64,000 nt of DNA from Sphingobacterium sp. UT-1RO-CII-1. GTDB taxonomy: Bacteria > Bacteroidota > Bacteroidia > Sphingobacteriales > Sphingobacteriaceae. The DNA lies in assembly GCF_026711005.1 (NCBI RefSeq), contig NZ_JAPPVJ010000001.1, positions 558,001 through 622,000 of the forward strand. Reading direction: 5' to 3'. The notes beneath the pieces were generated by a model. The model saw nothing but the letters and a program-made list of their open reading frames with translations, was not told the origin of the DNA and made no database searches. Positions 27,693 to 35,648 of this stretch are shown here, piece after piece. Numbering within the stretch: the stretch's first letter is position 1; each line of letters starts with the position of its first letter. Position numbers and translations under genes: made by a program.

Positions 27693-27869
27693 CTAATCTT
27701 GTGGTCGCTTTCTAATCTTTAGAAGAATCCAAAGAAGCACTGCTATAACGGCAGCCACCAAGATAAAACCGGTCCACATACCTGCTTTAAAAATACCACC
27801 AATAACTTGGCATCCAGTCAACATTAAAAGTAATAACGTAGATAGAGTTATAAAGAATGCTTTTTTCAT
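27693..27869 (-). CDS. Very small lipoprotein/membrane protein
   Basis: 58 residues. A lipoprotein signal with lipobox LMLTGC (Cys20) is followed directly by a transmembrane helix (WTGFILVAAVIAVLLWILL) and a short basic tail. Similar small proteins are common in Sphingobacteriaceae and are sometimes mislabelled as phosphatidate cytidylyltransferase; no catalytic motif for that reaction is present. A longer frame opens with TTG at 27890, but ATG 27869 starts a standard signal (MKKAFF) and is preceded by TAGTTTTG 6 bases away. Function unknown. Confidence 0.6.
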   Translation of the reverse strand: MKKAFFITLSTLLLLMLTGCQVIGGIFKAGMWTGFILVAAVIAVLLWILLKIRKRPQD

Positions 27870-27874
27870 AAACA

Positions 27875-27882
27875 CAAAACTA
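27875..27882 (-). promoter_or_regulatory. TAnnTTTG element 6 bases before the small lipoprotein start
   Basis: TAGTTTTG on the minus strand ends 6 bases before ATG 27869. It predicts a leaderless transcript; no -33 TTG is visible. Confidence 0.35.
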
Positions 27883-28106
27883 ATTAACAACTATTATTAT
27901 AGTAGGTTTAGACTACTGGACATTTTCAGTTTATTGCCTACGTATTTATAATAAAACAACGTTTTCTCTTTTTTGTTCATGGAATAATAATACTACAGAT
28001 AAAACTATCGTAACTCCCCTAAAACAAGCCCAGAAGCACAATTAAAAACACTCTCCACCAAACAGACACTAAACTCTTGACGGCTTTAAGTGACATACAC
28101 TTTCAA

Positions 28107-28140
28107 AAAGAAGCCGGGGAATAAATTCTCCGGCTTCTTT
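28107..28140 (-). terminator. metE terminator
   Basis: AAAGAAGCCGG at 28107-28117 pairs with CCGGCTTCTTT at 28130-28140, just after the metE stop; on the minus strand the stem runs into a T-containing tail. Confidence 0.85.
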
Positions 28141-28145
28141 TATTT

Positions 28146-30458
28146 TTAATCTGCCCTTAAGATTTTAGCAGCTTCAACCATAGATTCTAGCGCAGCCTTT
28201 GTTTCTGGCCATGCTCTGGTTTTTAGCCCACAATCCGGATTAACCCACAATTGCTCTGCAGGAACCACCTCCTTTGCTTTACGCAACAGATTAACCATTT
28301 CTTCTGTGCTTGGGACGCGAGGCGAGTGTATATCATAGACACCAGGACCTATATCATTTGGATATTTAAAATCTCCAGCAAAAGCCTCTAACAACTCCAT
28401 CTGTGAACGAGATGTTTCAATTGTAATAACATCAGCATCCATTGCTGCAATATCCTCTATAACATCATTAAATTCCGAATAACACATATGCGTATGAATC
28501 TGTGTATCATCTTCTACATTTGATGAAGAAACGCGGAATGCTCTTACTGCCCAATTAAGGTATTTTTTCTGATCTGCTTTCCGCAACGGTAAGCCTTCAC
28601 GAATAGCTGGTTCATCTATTTGAATAATTTTTATTCCTGCCTTCTCCAATGATTGCACTTCATCTAAAATAGCTAGGGCAATCTGATAAGTTGTCGTTTC
28701 ACGAGGTTGATCATTACGAACAAACGACCATTGTAAAATAGTAACGGGTCCCGTTAACATTCCTTTTACCGGTCTTTCAGTCAAGGATTGCGCATAAGCA
28801 GACCAACGAACAGTCATATCAGCAGGACGATACACGTCTCCATATATAATCGGCGGCTTCACACAACGAGAACCATACGACTGCACCCATCCATTCTTAG
28901 TAAATGCATAACCTGCCAATTGTTCTCCAAAATACTCCACCATATCATTACGCTCAAACTCACCATGCACCAATACATCTATATCGAGGTCTTCCTGCAA
29001 GCGAATAGTACGTTCAGTTTCCTCAGCTATTTCTTTATCATATTCTTCTTGCGTAATCTTACCTTTTTTCAGATCTGCTCTCCATTTACGGACATCCTTA
29101 GTTTGTGGAAAAGAACCAATCGTAGTTGTTGCAAATGCTGGCAAATTAAACTTAGCTTGTTGCGCAGCTTTCCGAAGAGCGAAAACAGACGTACGTTTTG
29201 CATCGTTATCTGTAATATTGCTAACTCTTTGCTTAACTGCGGGCTTATGAATCAATGTCGATGTACGACGATTTTCGGCAGCAAGTTTATTAGCCTCAAA
29301 ACGTTGTTTCGTTTTTTCATCCACATCTCCATTTGCCAATGTTGCCAAATCCTTTATCTCTTGTAGCTTTTGTTTAGCAAATGCCAACCAATTTTTCACT
29401 TCCTTAGGAAGAGATTCTTCATTATCCTCATTATCCAAATCAAAAGGAACATGCAACAATGATGAGGATGGTCCTACCCAAACACGATCCTTACCCAACA
29501 CTTCTACCGCTTGCGCTATTTGGGTTAAAGATTTCTCATAGTCATTCTTCCATATATTCCTACCCTCCACTACGCCTAATGACAATATTAAAGACTGTGG
29601 CACCTTTGGCAATACCGTATCTAACTGATTTTCCCCACGCACAAGATCTAGGTGCAAAGCATGAACAGGTAGGTTCAATGCTGTTTCTTCATTATTGCTT
29701 AGTGCCTCAAAATATGTTGTAACAATCAACTTTAATTGATCAGAAACTTTGGCCAGCCTAGCATATACTCGTTTATAGAGATCTTGTGTTTTTTGATCAA
29801 TATCTAATGTCAAAAATGGTTCGTCAATCTGTACATACTGAGCTCCTGCGCTTGCTAACTTGGATAAAATCCCCTCATAAACAGGTAGCAATCTATCAAT
29901 CAGATCAATTCTATCAAAACCCGTTTCTTTTTCTTTCCCTAATAATAAATAGGTAATTGGCCCTACTAAGACAGGTTTTGTTTCAAATCCTAATGTTTTA
30001 GCCTCTTCATACTCATGCAAAAATTTCTCCGACGTTAAGCTGAACTCTTGATCTTTAACGAACTCAGGAACTAAATAGTGGTAATTTGTATCAAACCACT
30101 TTGTCATTTCCATTGCTGTTACATCTACCCCATCTTCCTGAAAGCCACGGGCCATGGCAAAATATAAGTCTAAATTATACTTACGGTCAGCTTTATCCAA
30201 CAAAGACTGGTAACGCGCTGGTATAGCTCCAACTGTTAATGTCAAATCTAAGATTTGATCATAAAAAGAAAAATCATTTGAAGGGATCAAGTCTATTCCT
30301 GCAGACCTCTGAGTTTCCCAATTTTCTTTCCTTAGGTTAACCCCAACTTCCAATAGCTCATCAGCACTAATCTTCTTAGCCCAATACGCTTCATTCGCCT
30401 TTTTCAATTCGCGAAAAGCCCCCACACGAGGGTAGCCTAAATTGTTTGTTAATAACAT
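28146..30458 (-). CDS. metE: Cobalamin-independent methionine synthase
   Basis: 770 residues, the usual length for MetE. It transfers a methyl group from methyltetrahydropteroyl-triglutamate to homocysteine in the cytoplasm. The N-terminal barrel begins NNLGYPRVGAFRELKKA; the C-terminal catalytic barrel begins FATTTIGSFPQTKDVRKWR. Zinc ligands are visible as His and Cys in IHTHMCYSEFND and Cys in WVNPDCGLKTR, with the glutamate between them. Expression is under an S-box riboswitch 73-173 bases upstream, so it should fall when SAM is abundant. Single-gene unit with its own terminator. Confidence 0.97.
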   Translation of the reverse strand: MLLTNNLGYPRVGAFRELKKANEAYWAKKISADELLEVGVNLRKENWETQRSAGIDLIPSNDFSFYDQILDLTLTVGAIPARYQSLLDKADRKYNLDLYFAMARGFQEDGVDVTAMEMTKWFDTNYHYLVPEFVKDQEFSLTSEKFLHEYEEAKTLGFETKPVLVGPITYLLLGKEKETGFDRIDLIDRLLPVYEGILSKLASAGAQYVQIDEPFLTLDIDQKTQDLYKRVYARLAKVSDQLKLIVTTYFEALSNNEETALNLPVHALHLDLVRGENQLDTVLPKVPQSLILSLGVVEGRNIWKNDYEKSLTQIAQAVEVLGKDRVWVGPSSSLLHVPFDLDNEDNEESLPKEVKNWLAFAKQKLQEIKDLATLANGDVDEKTKQRFEANKLAAENRRTSTLIHKPAVKQRVSNITDNDAKRTSVFALRKAAQQAKFNLPAFATTTIGSFPQTKDVRKWRADLKKGKITQEEYDKEIAEETERTIRLQEDLDIDVLVHGEFERNDMVEYFGEQLAGYAFTKNGWVQSYGSRCVKPPIIYGDVYRPADMTVRWSAYAQSLTERPVKGMLTGPVTILQWSFVRNDQPRETTTYQIALAILDEVQSLEKAGIKIIQIDEPAIREGLPLRKADQKKYLNWAVRAFRVSSSNVEDDTQIHTHMCYSEFNDVIEDIAAMDADVITIETSRSQMELLEAFAGDFKYPNDIGPGVYDIHSPRVPSTEEMVNLLRKAKEVVPAEQLWVNPDCGLKTRAWPETKAALESMVEAAKILRAD

Positions 30459-30794
30459 AGTTCTTTTATTAAACTGTTTTACAATAAAAAAATCGCTTGA
30501 AGAAAAAGGACACCAGAAGTAGTGATCACAGCTTATCTTTCTCCTTTTTTCGGAGTAGAATGCAGCACCTTGTCAAGTGACAGGTTGCTAAGGCTTCATT
30601 GGGTCTATTCCCTCGGCCTTTCTCTATAAGCGCTGCTAAGATATGTAATAAATATTAAAATCACTAATATTTATATGAGTTACCTTAAAAAGGTATTTCT
30701 CTATTATTATAATATATAAAAAATATACATCAGGACAGTAGTTTCAGTAGTTGTCAGTATATTCGCACAACTAAAATCTAATTCTACAAATATT
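30459..30794. other. Divergent region between metE and the hydroxy-acid dehydrogenase gene
   Basis: 336 bases. It contains the S-box riboswitch (30531-30631). The remaining part is very A+T-rich; no promoter for either gene could be fixed by eye. Confidence 0.5.
30531..30631 (-). promoter_or_regulatory. SAM-I (S-box) riboswitch upstream of metE
   Basis: Read on the minus strand, the core is unmistakable: P1 GCTTAT (30631-30626) pairs with ATAAGC (30536-30531). Between them are AGAGAAAGGCCGAGGGA, CCCAATGAAGCC, TAGCAACC, AAGGTGCTGCATTC and GAAAGAT, the conserved blocks of the S-box. Ligand binding normally lowers expression. I see no clear intrinsic terminator between the aptamer and the metE start, so control by translation or by a weak terminator is possible. 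Confidence 0.92.
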
Positions 30795-31970
30795 ATGGGC
30801 AGTAAAATAATACGATTCCCCTATAATCAAAAATATCCGTCAATTGCTGATTTAAAAAACAAAGCTAAGTCACGGATACCAAAATTTGCTTTCGATTATC
30901 TCGAGGGAGGTGTAAATGAGGAGTTAAATCTAGCGCGCAATGAGTCTGATTTCGATAAAATATATCTACAACCTCGATATTTAGAAAAAATCGGAGAAAT
31001 AGATATGTCAACAAAACTATTTGGCATAGAATACAGCGCCCCTTTTGGCGTATCACCTATTGGACTACAAGGCCTCATGTGGCCAAATGCGCCAGAAATA
31101 CTTGCCAAAGCTGCCGCTAAAGAAAAGCTGCCCTATATATTGAGTACAGTATCAACAAGTAGTATTGAGCGGATTGCTCAAGTTTCAGAAGGCACCGCAT
31201 GGTTTCAGCTTTATCACCCTACGGAGGATCGCTTACGTAATGACATACTCCAGCGTTTAAAAGATGTAGAATGCCCTGTACTAGTTGTTTTGGTTGACGT
31301 ACCTTCTTTCGGACTACGTTATAGAGAAATAAAGAGTGGCCTTTCCATGCCTCCAAAAATGAATATTTCCAATGTTATACAGGCGATGATTCGTCCTACC
31401 TGGGGAATAAAAACACTTAGCCACGGCATTCCGTCTTTTGCGACGCTGAAACCTTACATGGAAAAAGGTCTAGACTTAAGTCAACTTGGACAGTTTATGA
31501 ACAAAACTTTTACGGGAAAAGTGACTTTTGAAAAAGTAAAAGCAATTAGAGATATATGGAAAGGCCCACTAGTGCTTAAAGGCATAGCTACTGATGCGGA
31601 TATGAATGACGCAATCGCTTTAGGTGCAGACGGTGTCATCATATCCAACCATGGTGGTCGACAGATAGATGCAGGAGAGTCTTCTATAGATTCACTTATC
31701 AGACTAGCTGCAAACCCTAACTACAATGAAAAAATGAAGATAATGTTAGATGGGGGGATTCGCTCAGGTGTAGATTTAGCTCGTGCTCACGCTGTAGGCT
31801 CTACCTTCAACTTCATGGGTCGACCATTCATGTATGGTGTTGGAGCACTAGGTAACGAAGGTGGTGAGCATACGATGAACTTATTTAAAGCACAACTTTA
31901 TCAAGTAATGCAACAATTATCAATTGACAAAATTGACAGGTTTCCCGAACGCCTTCTTACTATCAAATAA
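30795..31970 (+). CDS. FMN-dependent alpha-hydroxy-acid dehydrogenase/oxidase
   Basis: 391 residues of the LldD/glycolate oxidase/lactate oxidase family; it oxidises an L-2-hydroxy acid such as L-lactate to the 2-oxo acid. FMN and substrate motifs: FDYLEGGVNEELN, PFGVSPIGLQGLMWP, the catalytic His in ISNHGGRQIDAG, and DGGIRSGVD. No cytochrome b2 domain and no signal peptide. Family proteins of about 390 residues are either membrane-associated dehydrogenases or oxidases, and the sequence does not decide which. Divergent from metE, followed by a strong terminator. Confidence 0.9.
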   Translation: MGSKIIRFPYNQKYPSIADLKNKAKSRIPKFAFDYLEGGVNEELNLARNESDFDKIYLQPRYLEKIGEIDMSTKLFGIEYSAPFGVSPIGLQGLMWPNAPEILAKAAAKEKLPYILSTVSTSSIERIAQVSEGTAWFQLYHPTEDRLRNDILQRLKDVECPVLVVLVDVPSFGLRYREIKSGLSMPPKMNISNVIQAMIRPTWGIKTLSHGIPSFATLKPYMEKGLDLSQLGQFMNKTFTGKVTFEKVKAIRDIWKGPLVLKGIATDADMNDAIALGADGVIISNHGGRQIDAGESSIDSLIRLAANPNYNEKMKIMLDGGIRSGVDLARAHAVGSTFNFMGRPFMYGVGALGNEGGEHTMNLFKAQLYQVMQQLSIDKIDRFPERLLTIK

Positions 31971-31980
31971 TCTAAAAAAA

Positions 31981-32020
31981 GGAAGAGCGTATGAAAACAT
32001 ACGCTCTTCCCTTTTTCGAA
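31981..32020 (+). terminator. Terminator of the hydroxy-acid dehydrogenase gene
   Basis: GGAAGAGCGTATG at 31981-31993, AAAA loop, CATACGCTCTTCC at 31998-32010, then CTTTTT. Perfect 13-base-pair stem 10 bases after the stop codon. Confidence 0.92.
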
Positions 32021-32070
32021 ATCACCCCACTACACTATATAGATAGTGTTTCTGCAAAATATAGGAAACA

Positions 32071-32101
32071 AAAAAGCCTCTTCATTTGAAAGAGGCTTTT
32101 T
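32071..32101 (-). terminator. Terminator of the tRNA-Val pair
   Basis: AAAAAGCCTCTT at 32071-32082 pairs with AAGAGGCTTTTT at 32090-32101. On the minus strand it lies 4 bases after the second tRNA and ends in a T run. Confidence 0.88.
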
Positions 32102-32105
32102 AAAG

Positions 32106-32180
32106 TGGAGGCTACTGGATTCGAACCAGTGACCCTCTGCTTGTAAGGCAGATGCTCTGAACCAGCTGAGCTAAGCCTCC
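32106..32180 (-). tRNA. tRNA-Val (anticodon TAC), second of a tandem pair
   Basis: Full cloverleaf on the minus strand: acceptor GGAGGCT/AGCCTCC, D stem GCTC/GAGC, anticodon stem TCTGC/GCAGA with loop CTTACAA (anticodon TAC), T loop TTCGAAT. The discriminator is A and CCA is not encoded. Its D-, anticodon- and T-arms are identical to those of the neighbour. Confidence 0.95.
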
Positions 32181-32187
32181 GAATAAA

Positions 32188-32265
32188 TGGTGGAGAATAC
32201 TGGATTCGAACCAGTGACCCTCTGCTTGTAAGGCAGATGCTCTGAACCAGCTGAGCTAATTCTCC
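32188..32265 (-). tRNA. tRNA-Val (anticodon TAC), first of a tandem pair
   Basis: Cloverleaf with acceptor GGAGAAT/ATTCTCC, loop CTTACAA (anticodon TAC) and T loop TTCGAAT. The 3' CCA is encoded at 32188-32190. Seven bases separate it from the second copy. Confidence 0.95.
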
Positions 32266-32426
32266 TTTTTTATTCTTTAAGAACTGCAAATAAGCCAGCT
32301 TTATAAACGCGCCTTATTGCTTATTGCGTGTGCAAATATAGAGGTTAATTTCGATTTTAAAAATTATTTTCCTCCTTTTTTTCTACTCTACAAACAACAA
32401 CCTAATTACCAGCGCAATAAAAAAAA

Positions 32427-34427
32427 TTAATCATAAAACTTCCAAGACACACCAAAACGAAGGTTTGCGTCCTGCATAGGATATCTTCTCACCGTATAAT
32501 AACCTTTTGGACTTACCATTTGATTTGCGAAATTATACGAAATAAATAAATTAACTCTTTTTATATTTCCCGTAGCCCACAAATCCATAATCGGATAAGT
32601 AGAGTATTCAATTCCTACGTTATCATTATAGAACTGTCCTGCATTAATAGCATAAGATGGAGAACGAAAAGGTGTATTAAACCTAACATCAAATCCTAAC
32701 CTAAAGTCCATCACTTTATACAATATATCCGCATAATAGAAGCTATGCCATGTATACAATTCGGGAATAGCTAAAATAGCTGCGGCGTCGGTTTTCTGAT
32801 ATACAATTAAATTATCTAAATGAAAGCGTCCTAATCTAAAGTTTTGCCCCACCGTAGCCTTTAATAAATTCATACTCCCATGTTGTTCGGGTTTAATTTG
32901 GCGTAATAACAACTCATCATTTGATGGATTATCCACTTCTTTAAAATAAAGATAATTATCCATCAAAAAATAATCAACCTTTGCTTTAAACCCTAGTTTA
33001 GCATTTCTGTATGAAAAAGATAAATTTTGTGTTTTTGATTTATTCCATTCATAATTCCACTGATGATAGGTGTAATTCATCCGCTCGTAAACCATCTCTG
33101 GAGACTTATTCTGTGAATAAGCTCCTATAGTTAACACCCCCAATTTCTCGCTCAATAAGACATTTGCATAAGTCTCATACAAAAAGTCTCCAGAATTTTT
33201 CCCTACCACAATCTGATTAACCTTTGCTTGCACATCGATACGATCACTAAATTTATACCCTAGCTGGCCCTTTAACATACTATTTTGATAAAAATCGGAT
33301 GTCAAACTATCGGAATACCAAATTAAATCATTTTGAAAGCCTAGATCAAGCTTGGCCTCATTTTTAAACACGCCTTTCCCTCTAAGATAAAACCCATAAT
33401 TAAACTCATTAGTGATTGTCGTAATTTTGGTTGTATCGTCTACTAACACCGCATCTCCGAAAGGAAAAGCTCCTTCTCTATCCTCTTCATTTTTATAAAA
33501 AACGAATTTACGCTGCCTAATAGATGTGTTGTGTGCAATACTATTCGTAGGATGCACCTCCATTCCAGGCGTTCCCACTTTAATGGTGTCCAACCTACCG
33601 ATATAATACGATTGACGAATGAAAAAACTATTATCTTTCCATTTGTTCAAGGGTCTATTTTTCTGACTTCCACGTAGACGTGGCATATATCCCATATTAG
33701 ACGTACTCGAAGTATCTTTGAATACATCCTTGCCATACAAATGATCATCTACTATAGATCCATTCTCAGAAGAGTTCAACGAATTAATAGTGGCATTAAG
33801 CAAAAGATTATAACGGTTATTTTTCGATTCATACCATGTGAAAACAGTTGCTTTTCTGTCATCATAATCCTGATTCATATAGTACCCTTCTGTATTAGTG
33901 GCATGGTATTCTGCACCTATATTTAGTCTGGGGTGAATATTTTGCGCTAGTCGCACGCGAAAGACCTGATCATCGAAAAAGAAACCTACTGCATATAGCT
34001 CTGAAAATCGAGCTCGAGCTCTAAAATACTGAACAGAATCTGCATTTAATAAATATCGTTCTAAAGCATGAAAGCCAGCTTGAAATCCAATAGACTTATT
34101 TGGGTTAAACAGCAGATCTCGTGAAGCTAACCCGTAAGACCCTAAGTTAATTGTCGGATTCCATGGTAGATTTTGCTTATTATAATACTGAAAGTTAACA
34201 TGCGTAGTATCCAGTTGAACTGTTCGTGTAGACTGCTTCAAGATGTCTAGCGTGGTATAACGAATATATTTAGCATTAAAAATAACAGAGTCCTTTTTAT
34301 TATCCTCTAACGCTCTTGCTGAATCCAAGGCGCTGCTAAATTCATCTTCTGTCTGTGCCGAAAGGTTAGATCCCAGACAAAAAAATAGTATCAGAAATAA
34401 AAATATCTGCTTTAGGGGACTCCTCAT
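32427..34427 (-). CDS. Putative outer-membrane porin (Porin_10 family)
   Basis: 666 residues with a signal peptide (about 1-24, LFLILFFCLGSNLSAQ). The rest is a series of amphipathic beta strands rich in aromatic residues, with repeated patterns such as LGYKFSDRIDVQAKVNQ and FRLGRFHLDNLIVYQ, ending in an aromatic FGVSWKFYD strand as in outer-membrane barrels. This fits the Bacteroidota 'putative porin' family. No plug domain and no SusD partner, so it is not a TonB-dependent receptor. Monocistronic, with a probable promoter at 34454-34485 that overlaps the end of the upstream gene. Confidence 0.8.
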   Translation of the reverse strand: MRSPLKQIFLFLILFFCLGSNLSAQTEDEFSSALDSARALEDNKKDSVIFNAKYIRYTTLDILKQSTRTVQLDTTHVNFQYYNKQNLPWNPTINLGSYGLASRDLLFNPNKSIGFQAGFHALERYLLNADSVQYFRARARFSELYAVGFFFDDQVFRVRLAQNIHPRLNIGAEYHATNTEGYYMNQDYDDRKATVFTWYESKNNRYNLLLNATINSLNSSENGSIVDDHLYGKDVFKDTSSTSNMGYMPRLRGSQKNRPLNKWKDNSFFIRQSYYIGRLDTIKVGTPGMEVHPTNSIAHNTSIRQRKFVFYKNEEDREGAFPFGDAVLVDDTTKITTITNEFNYGFYLRGKGVFKNEAKLDLGFQNDLIWYSDSLTSDFYQNSMLKGQLGYKFSDRIDVQAKVNQIVVGKNSGDFLYETYANVLLSEKLGVLTIGAYSQNKSPEMVYERMNYTYHQWNYEWNKSKTQNLSFSYRNAKLGFKAKVDYFLMDNYLYFKEVDNPSNDELLLRQIKPEQHGSMNLLKATVGQNFRLGRFHLDNLIVYQKTDAAAILAIPELYTWHSFYYADILYKVMDFRLGFDVRFNTPFRSPSYAINAGQFYNDNVGIEYSTYPIMDLWATGNIKRVNLFISYNFANQMVSPKGYYTVRRYPMQDANLRFGVSWKFYD

Positions 34428-34453
34428 TAACGTATACTTCTTTTTATTTTTAT

Positions 34454-34485
34454 CAAAAGTACGGCTAAATTCACATTTATTGCAA
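34454..34485 (-). promoter_or_regulatory. Probable promoter of the porin gene
   Basis: Minus strand TTG (34485-34483), 21-base spacer, TACTTTTG (34461-34454). It overlaps the last codons of the nucleoside phosphorylase gene and gives a leader of about 22 bases. Confidence 0.5.
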
Positions 34486-35292
34486 TCCTATTAACTCTTT
34501 TAATATATGGGTCATTTTCGGTTCAGCCTCCATAGCTACATTCACGATGTCCTGTAGAGCAACAGGCGCTAAATCCACATGAAAACCCTCATCTGTAATA
34601 ACCGAAATAGCAAAAACGGGTAAACTCATATGATTTGCCACAATTACTTCGGGCACGGTGCTCATTCCAACAATATCTCCGCCAATTAACCGCATATAAC
34701 GGTATTCAGCTTTTGTTTCTAGGTTTGGCCCTGGTACTGCTACATAGACACTTCGATGCACAGGGATATTGTTTTTTTCAGCAATTAACACAGCTTGACC
34801 AATCATTTTTCTACAATATGGTTGACTCATATCTGGAAACCGAGGCCCCATGTGCTCATTATTCACGCCTCTCAAAGGGTTATCTGGCAATAAATTAATA
34901 TGATCTTCAATAATACCAATAGTACCCTTTAAAATAGCCGGATTCAATGAACCCGACGCGTTAGAAACAAACAATTTTTTAATACCTAGTGCTTTCAATA
35001 CTCGAATAGGAAAAGTTATTTCCTTCATATCATAGCCTTCATAATAATGAAGACGTCCTTGCATTGCAACAACCTTACGCCCGTTTAAAACACCAAAAAT
35101 AAGCTTACCCGTATGGAACTCTACCGTAGAGATCGGAAAATTCGGGATATTGGCATACATAAGCTGATGTTCTATATCTATATCATCAGTTAAGCCACCT
35201 AAACCTGTGCCTAACACAATACCAAAATCAGGAACAAAATCTCCAATTTTACGCTGAATAGCCACAACTGTCTCTGTAATTAGATCATACAT
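34477..35292 (-). CDS. Purine nucleoside phosphorylase (trimeric, PNP-I family)
   Basis: About 271 residues. It splits purine nucleosides with phosphate to the base and ribose 1-phosphate. Phosphate and ribose motifs: GIVLGTGLGGL, TVEFHTGKL, QGRLHYYEGYD, VSNASGSLNPAI, GPNLETKAEYR and VGMSTVPEV. The base-recognition loop reads VITDEGF; animal PNP has Asn at the Asp position, whereas methylthioadenosine phosphorylases have Asp. ATG 35292 (MYDLITETV) fits family starts; ATG 35301 is possible. A good promoter lies at 35312-35342. Also called PunA in some genomes. Confidence 0.9.
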   Translation of the reverse strand: MYDLITETVVAIQRKIGDFVPDFGIVLGTGLGGLTDDIDIEHQLMYANIPNFPISTVEFHTGKLIFGVLNGRKVVAMQGRLHYYEGYDMKEITFPIRVLKALGIKKLFVSNASGSLNPAILKGTIGIIEDHINLLPDNPLRGVNNEHMGPRFPDMSQPYCRKMIGQAVLIAEKNNIPVHRSVYVAVPGPNLETKAEYRYMRLIGGDIVGMSTVPEVIVANHMSLPVFAISVITDEGFHVDLAPVALQDIVNVAMEAEPKMTHILKELIGLQ

Positions 35293-35311
35293 ACACCACA
35301 TTCTTTAGCAT

Positions 35312-35342
35312 CAAACTTACTTTATTTTTCTCTTTCTTACAA
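35312..35342 (-). promoter_or_regulatory. Promoter of the purine nucleoside phosphorylase gene
   Basis: Minus strand TTG (35342-35340), 20-base spacer, TAAGTTTG (35319-35312). Predicted start site near 35306, just before either candidate ATG. Confidence 0.6.
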
Positions 35343-35449
35343 CAGTATAAGAGCAGATATATAACGGATTACCTCTTCAACTGATAAAATAATAGTCGGT
35401 TAATCTTCATTACAAAATATAGAGAGAACAGTTTATTACTAAAAACAGA

Positions 35450-35483
35450 AAAAGCCATTCACTTATATAAATGAATGGCTTTT
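35450..35483 (-). terminator. Terminator of tRNA-Val(GAC)
   Basis: AAAAGCCATTCA at 35450-35461 pairs with TGAATGGCTTTT at 35472-35483, 15 bases downstream of the tRNA on the minus strand. Confidence 0.85.
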
Positions 35484-35498
35484 CTAAGGACTTAAAAG

Positions 35499-35573
35499 TG
35501 GGAAATACTGGGCTCGAACCAGTGACCCCTACCTTGTCGAGGTAGTGCTCTAAACCAACTGAGCTAATTTCCC
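35499..35573 (-). tRNA. tRNA-Val (anticodon GAC) with C at position 33
   Basis: Acceptor GGGAAAT/ATTTCCC, D stem GCTC/GAGC, anticodon stem CTACC/GGTAG, T arm ACTGG/CCAGT with loop TTCGAGC, discriminator A, no encoded CCA. The anticodon loop reads TCGACAA, so the anticodon is GAC but position 33, almost always U, is C. All stems are fully paired, which argues against a decayed gene. Confidence 0.85.
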
Positions 35574-35648
35574 TAAATTATGGTCGGATTGAAGAGCACA
35601 AATATACGTTTTTTGCTTTATCGTTCCAATAAGATTATAACAAAGATT

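Larger units (their letters stand above)
31971..32426. other. Intergenic region with two terminators and two tRNA-Val genes
   Basis: 456 bases without a protein gene: the dehydrogenase terminator, the tRNA terminator and the tRNA pair. The remaining 160 bases upstream of the tRNAs are A+T-rich and should contain their promoter, which I cannot pin down. Confidence 0.6.
35302..35648. other. Intergenic region with a tRNA-Val gene
   Basis: 347 bases between the phosphorylase and transporter genes. It holds the phosphorylase promoter, the tRNA terminator and tRNA-Val(GAC). Nothing else is recognisable. Confidence 0.6.

Noticed and set aside
28788..29366. 192-residue plus-strand ORF inside metE
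   Set aside because: Antisense to a conserved part of metE, with an unlikely composition and no family motif.
32035..32289. 84-residue minus-strand ORF across the tandem tRNAs
   Set aside because: It runs through two complete tRNA-Val cloverleafs and a terminator; the reading frame is a by-product of the duplicated tRNA sequence.
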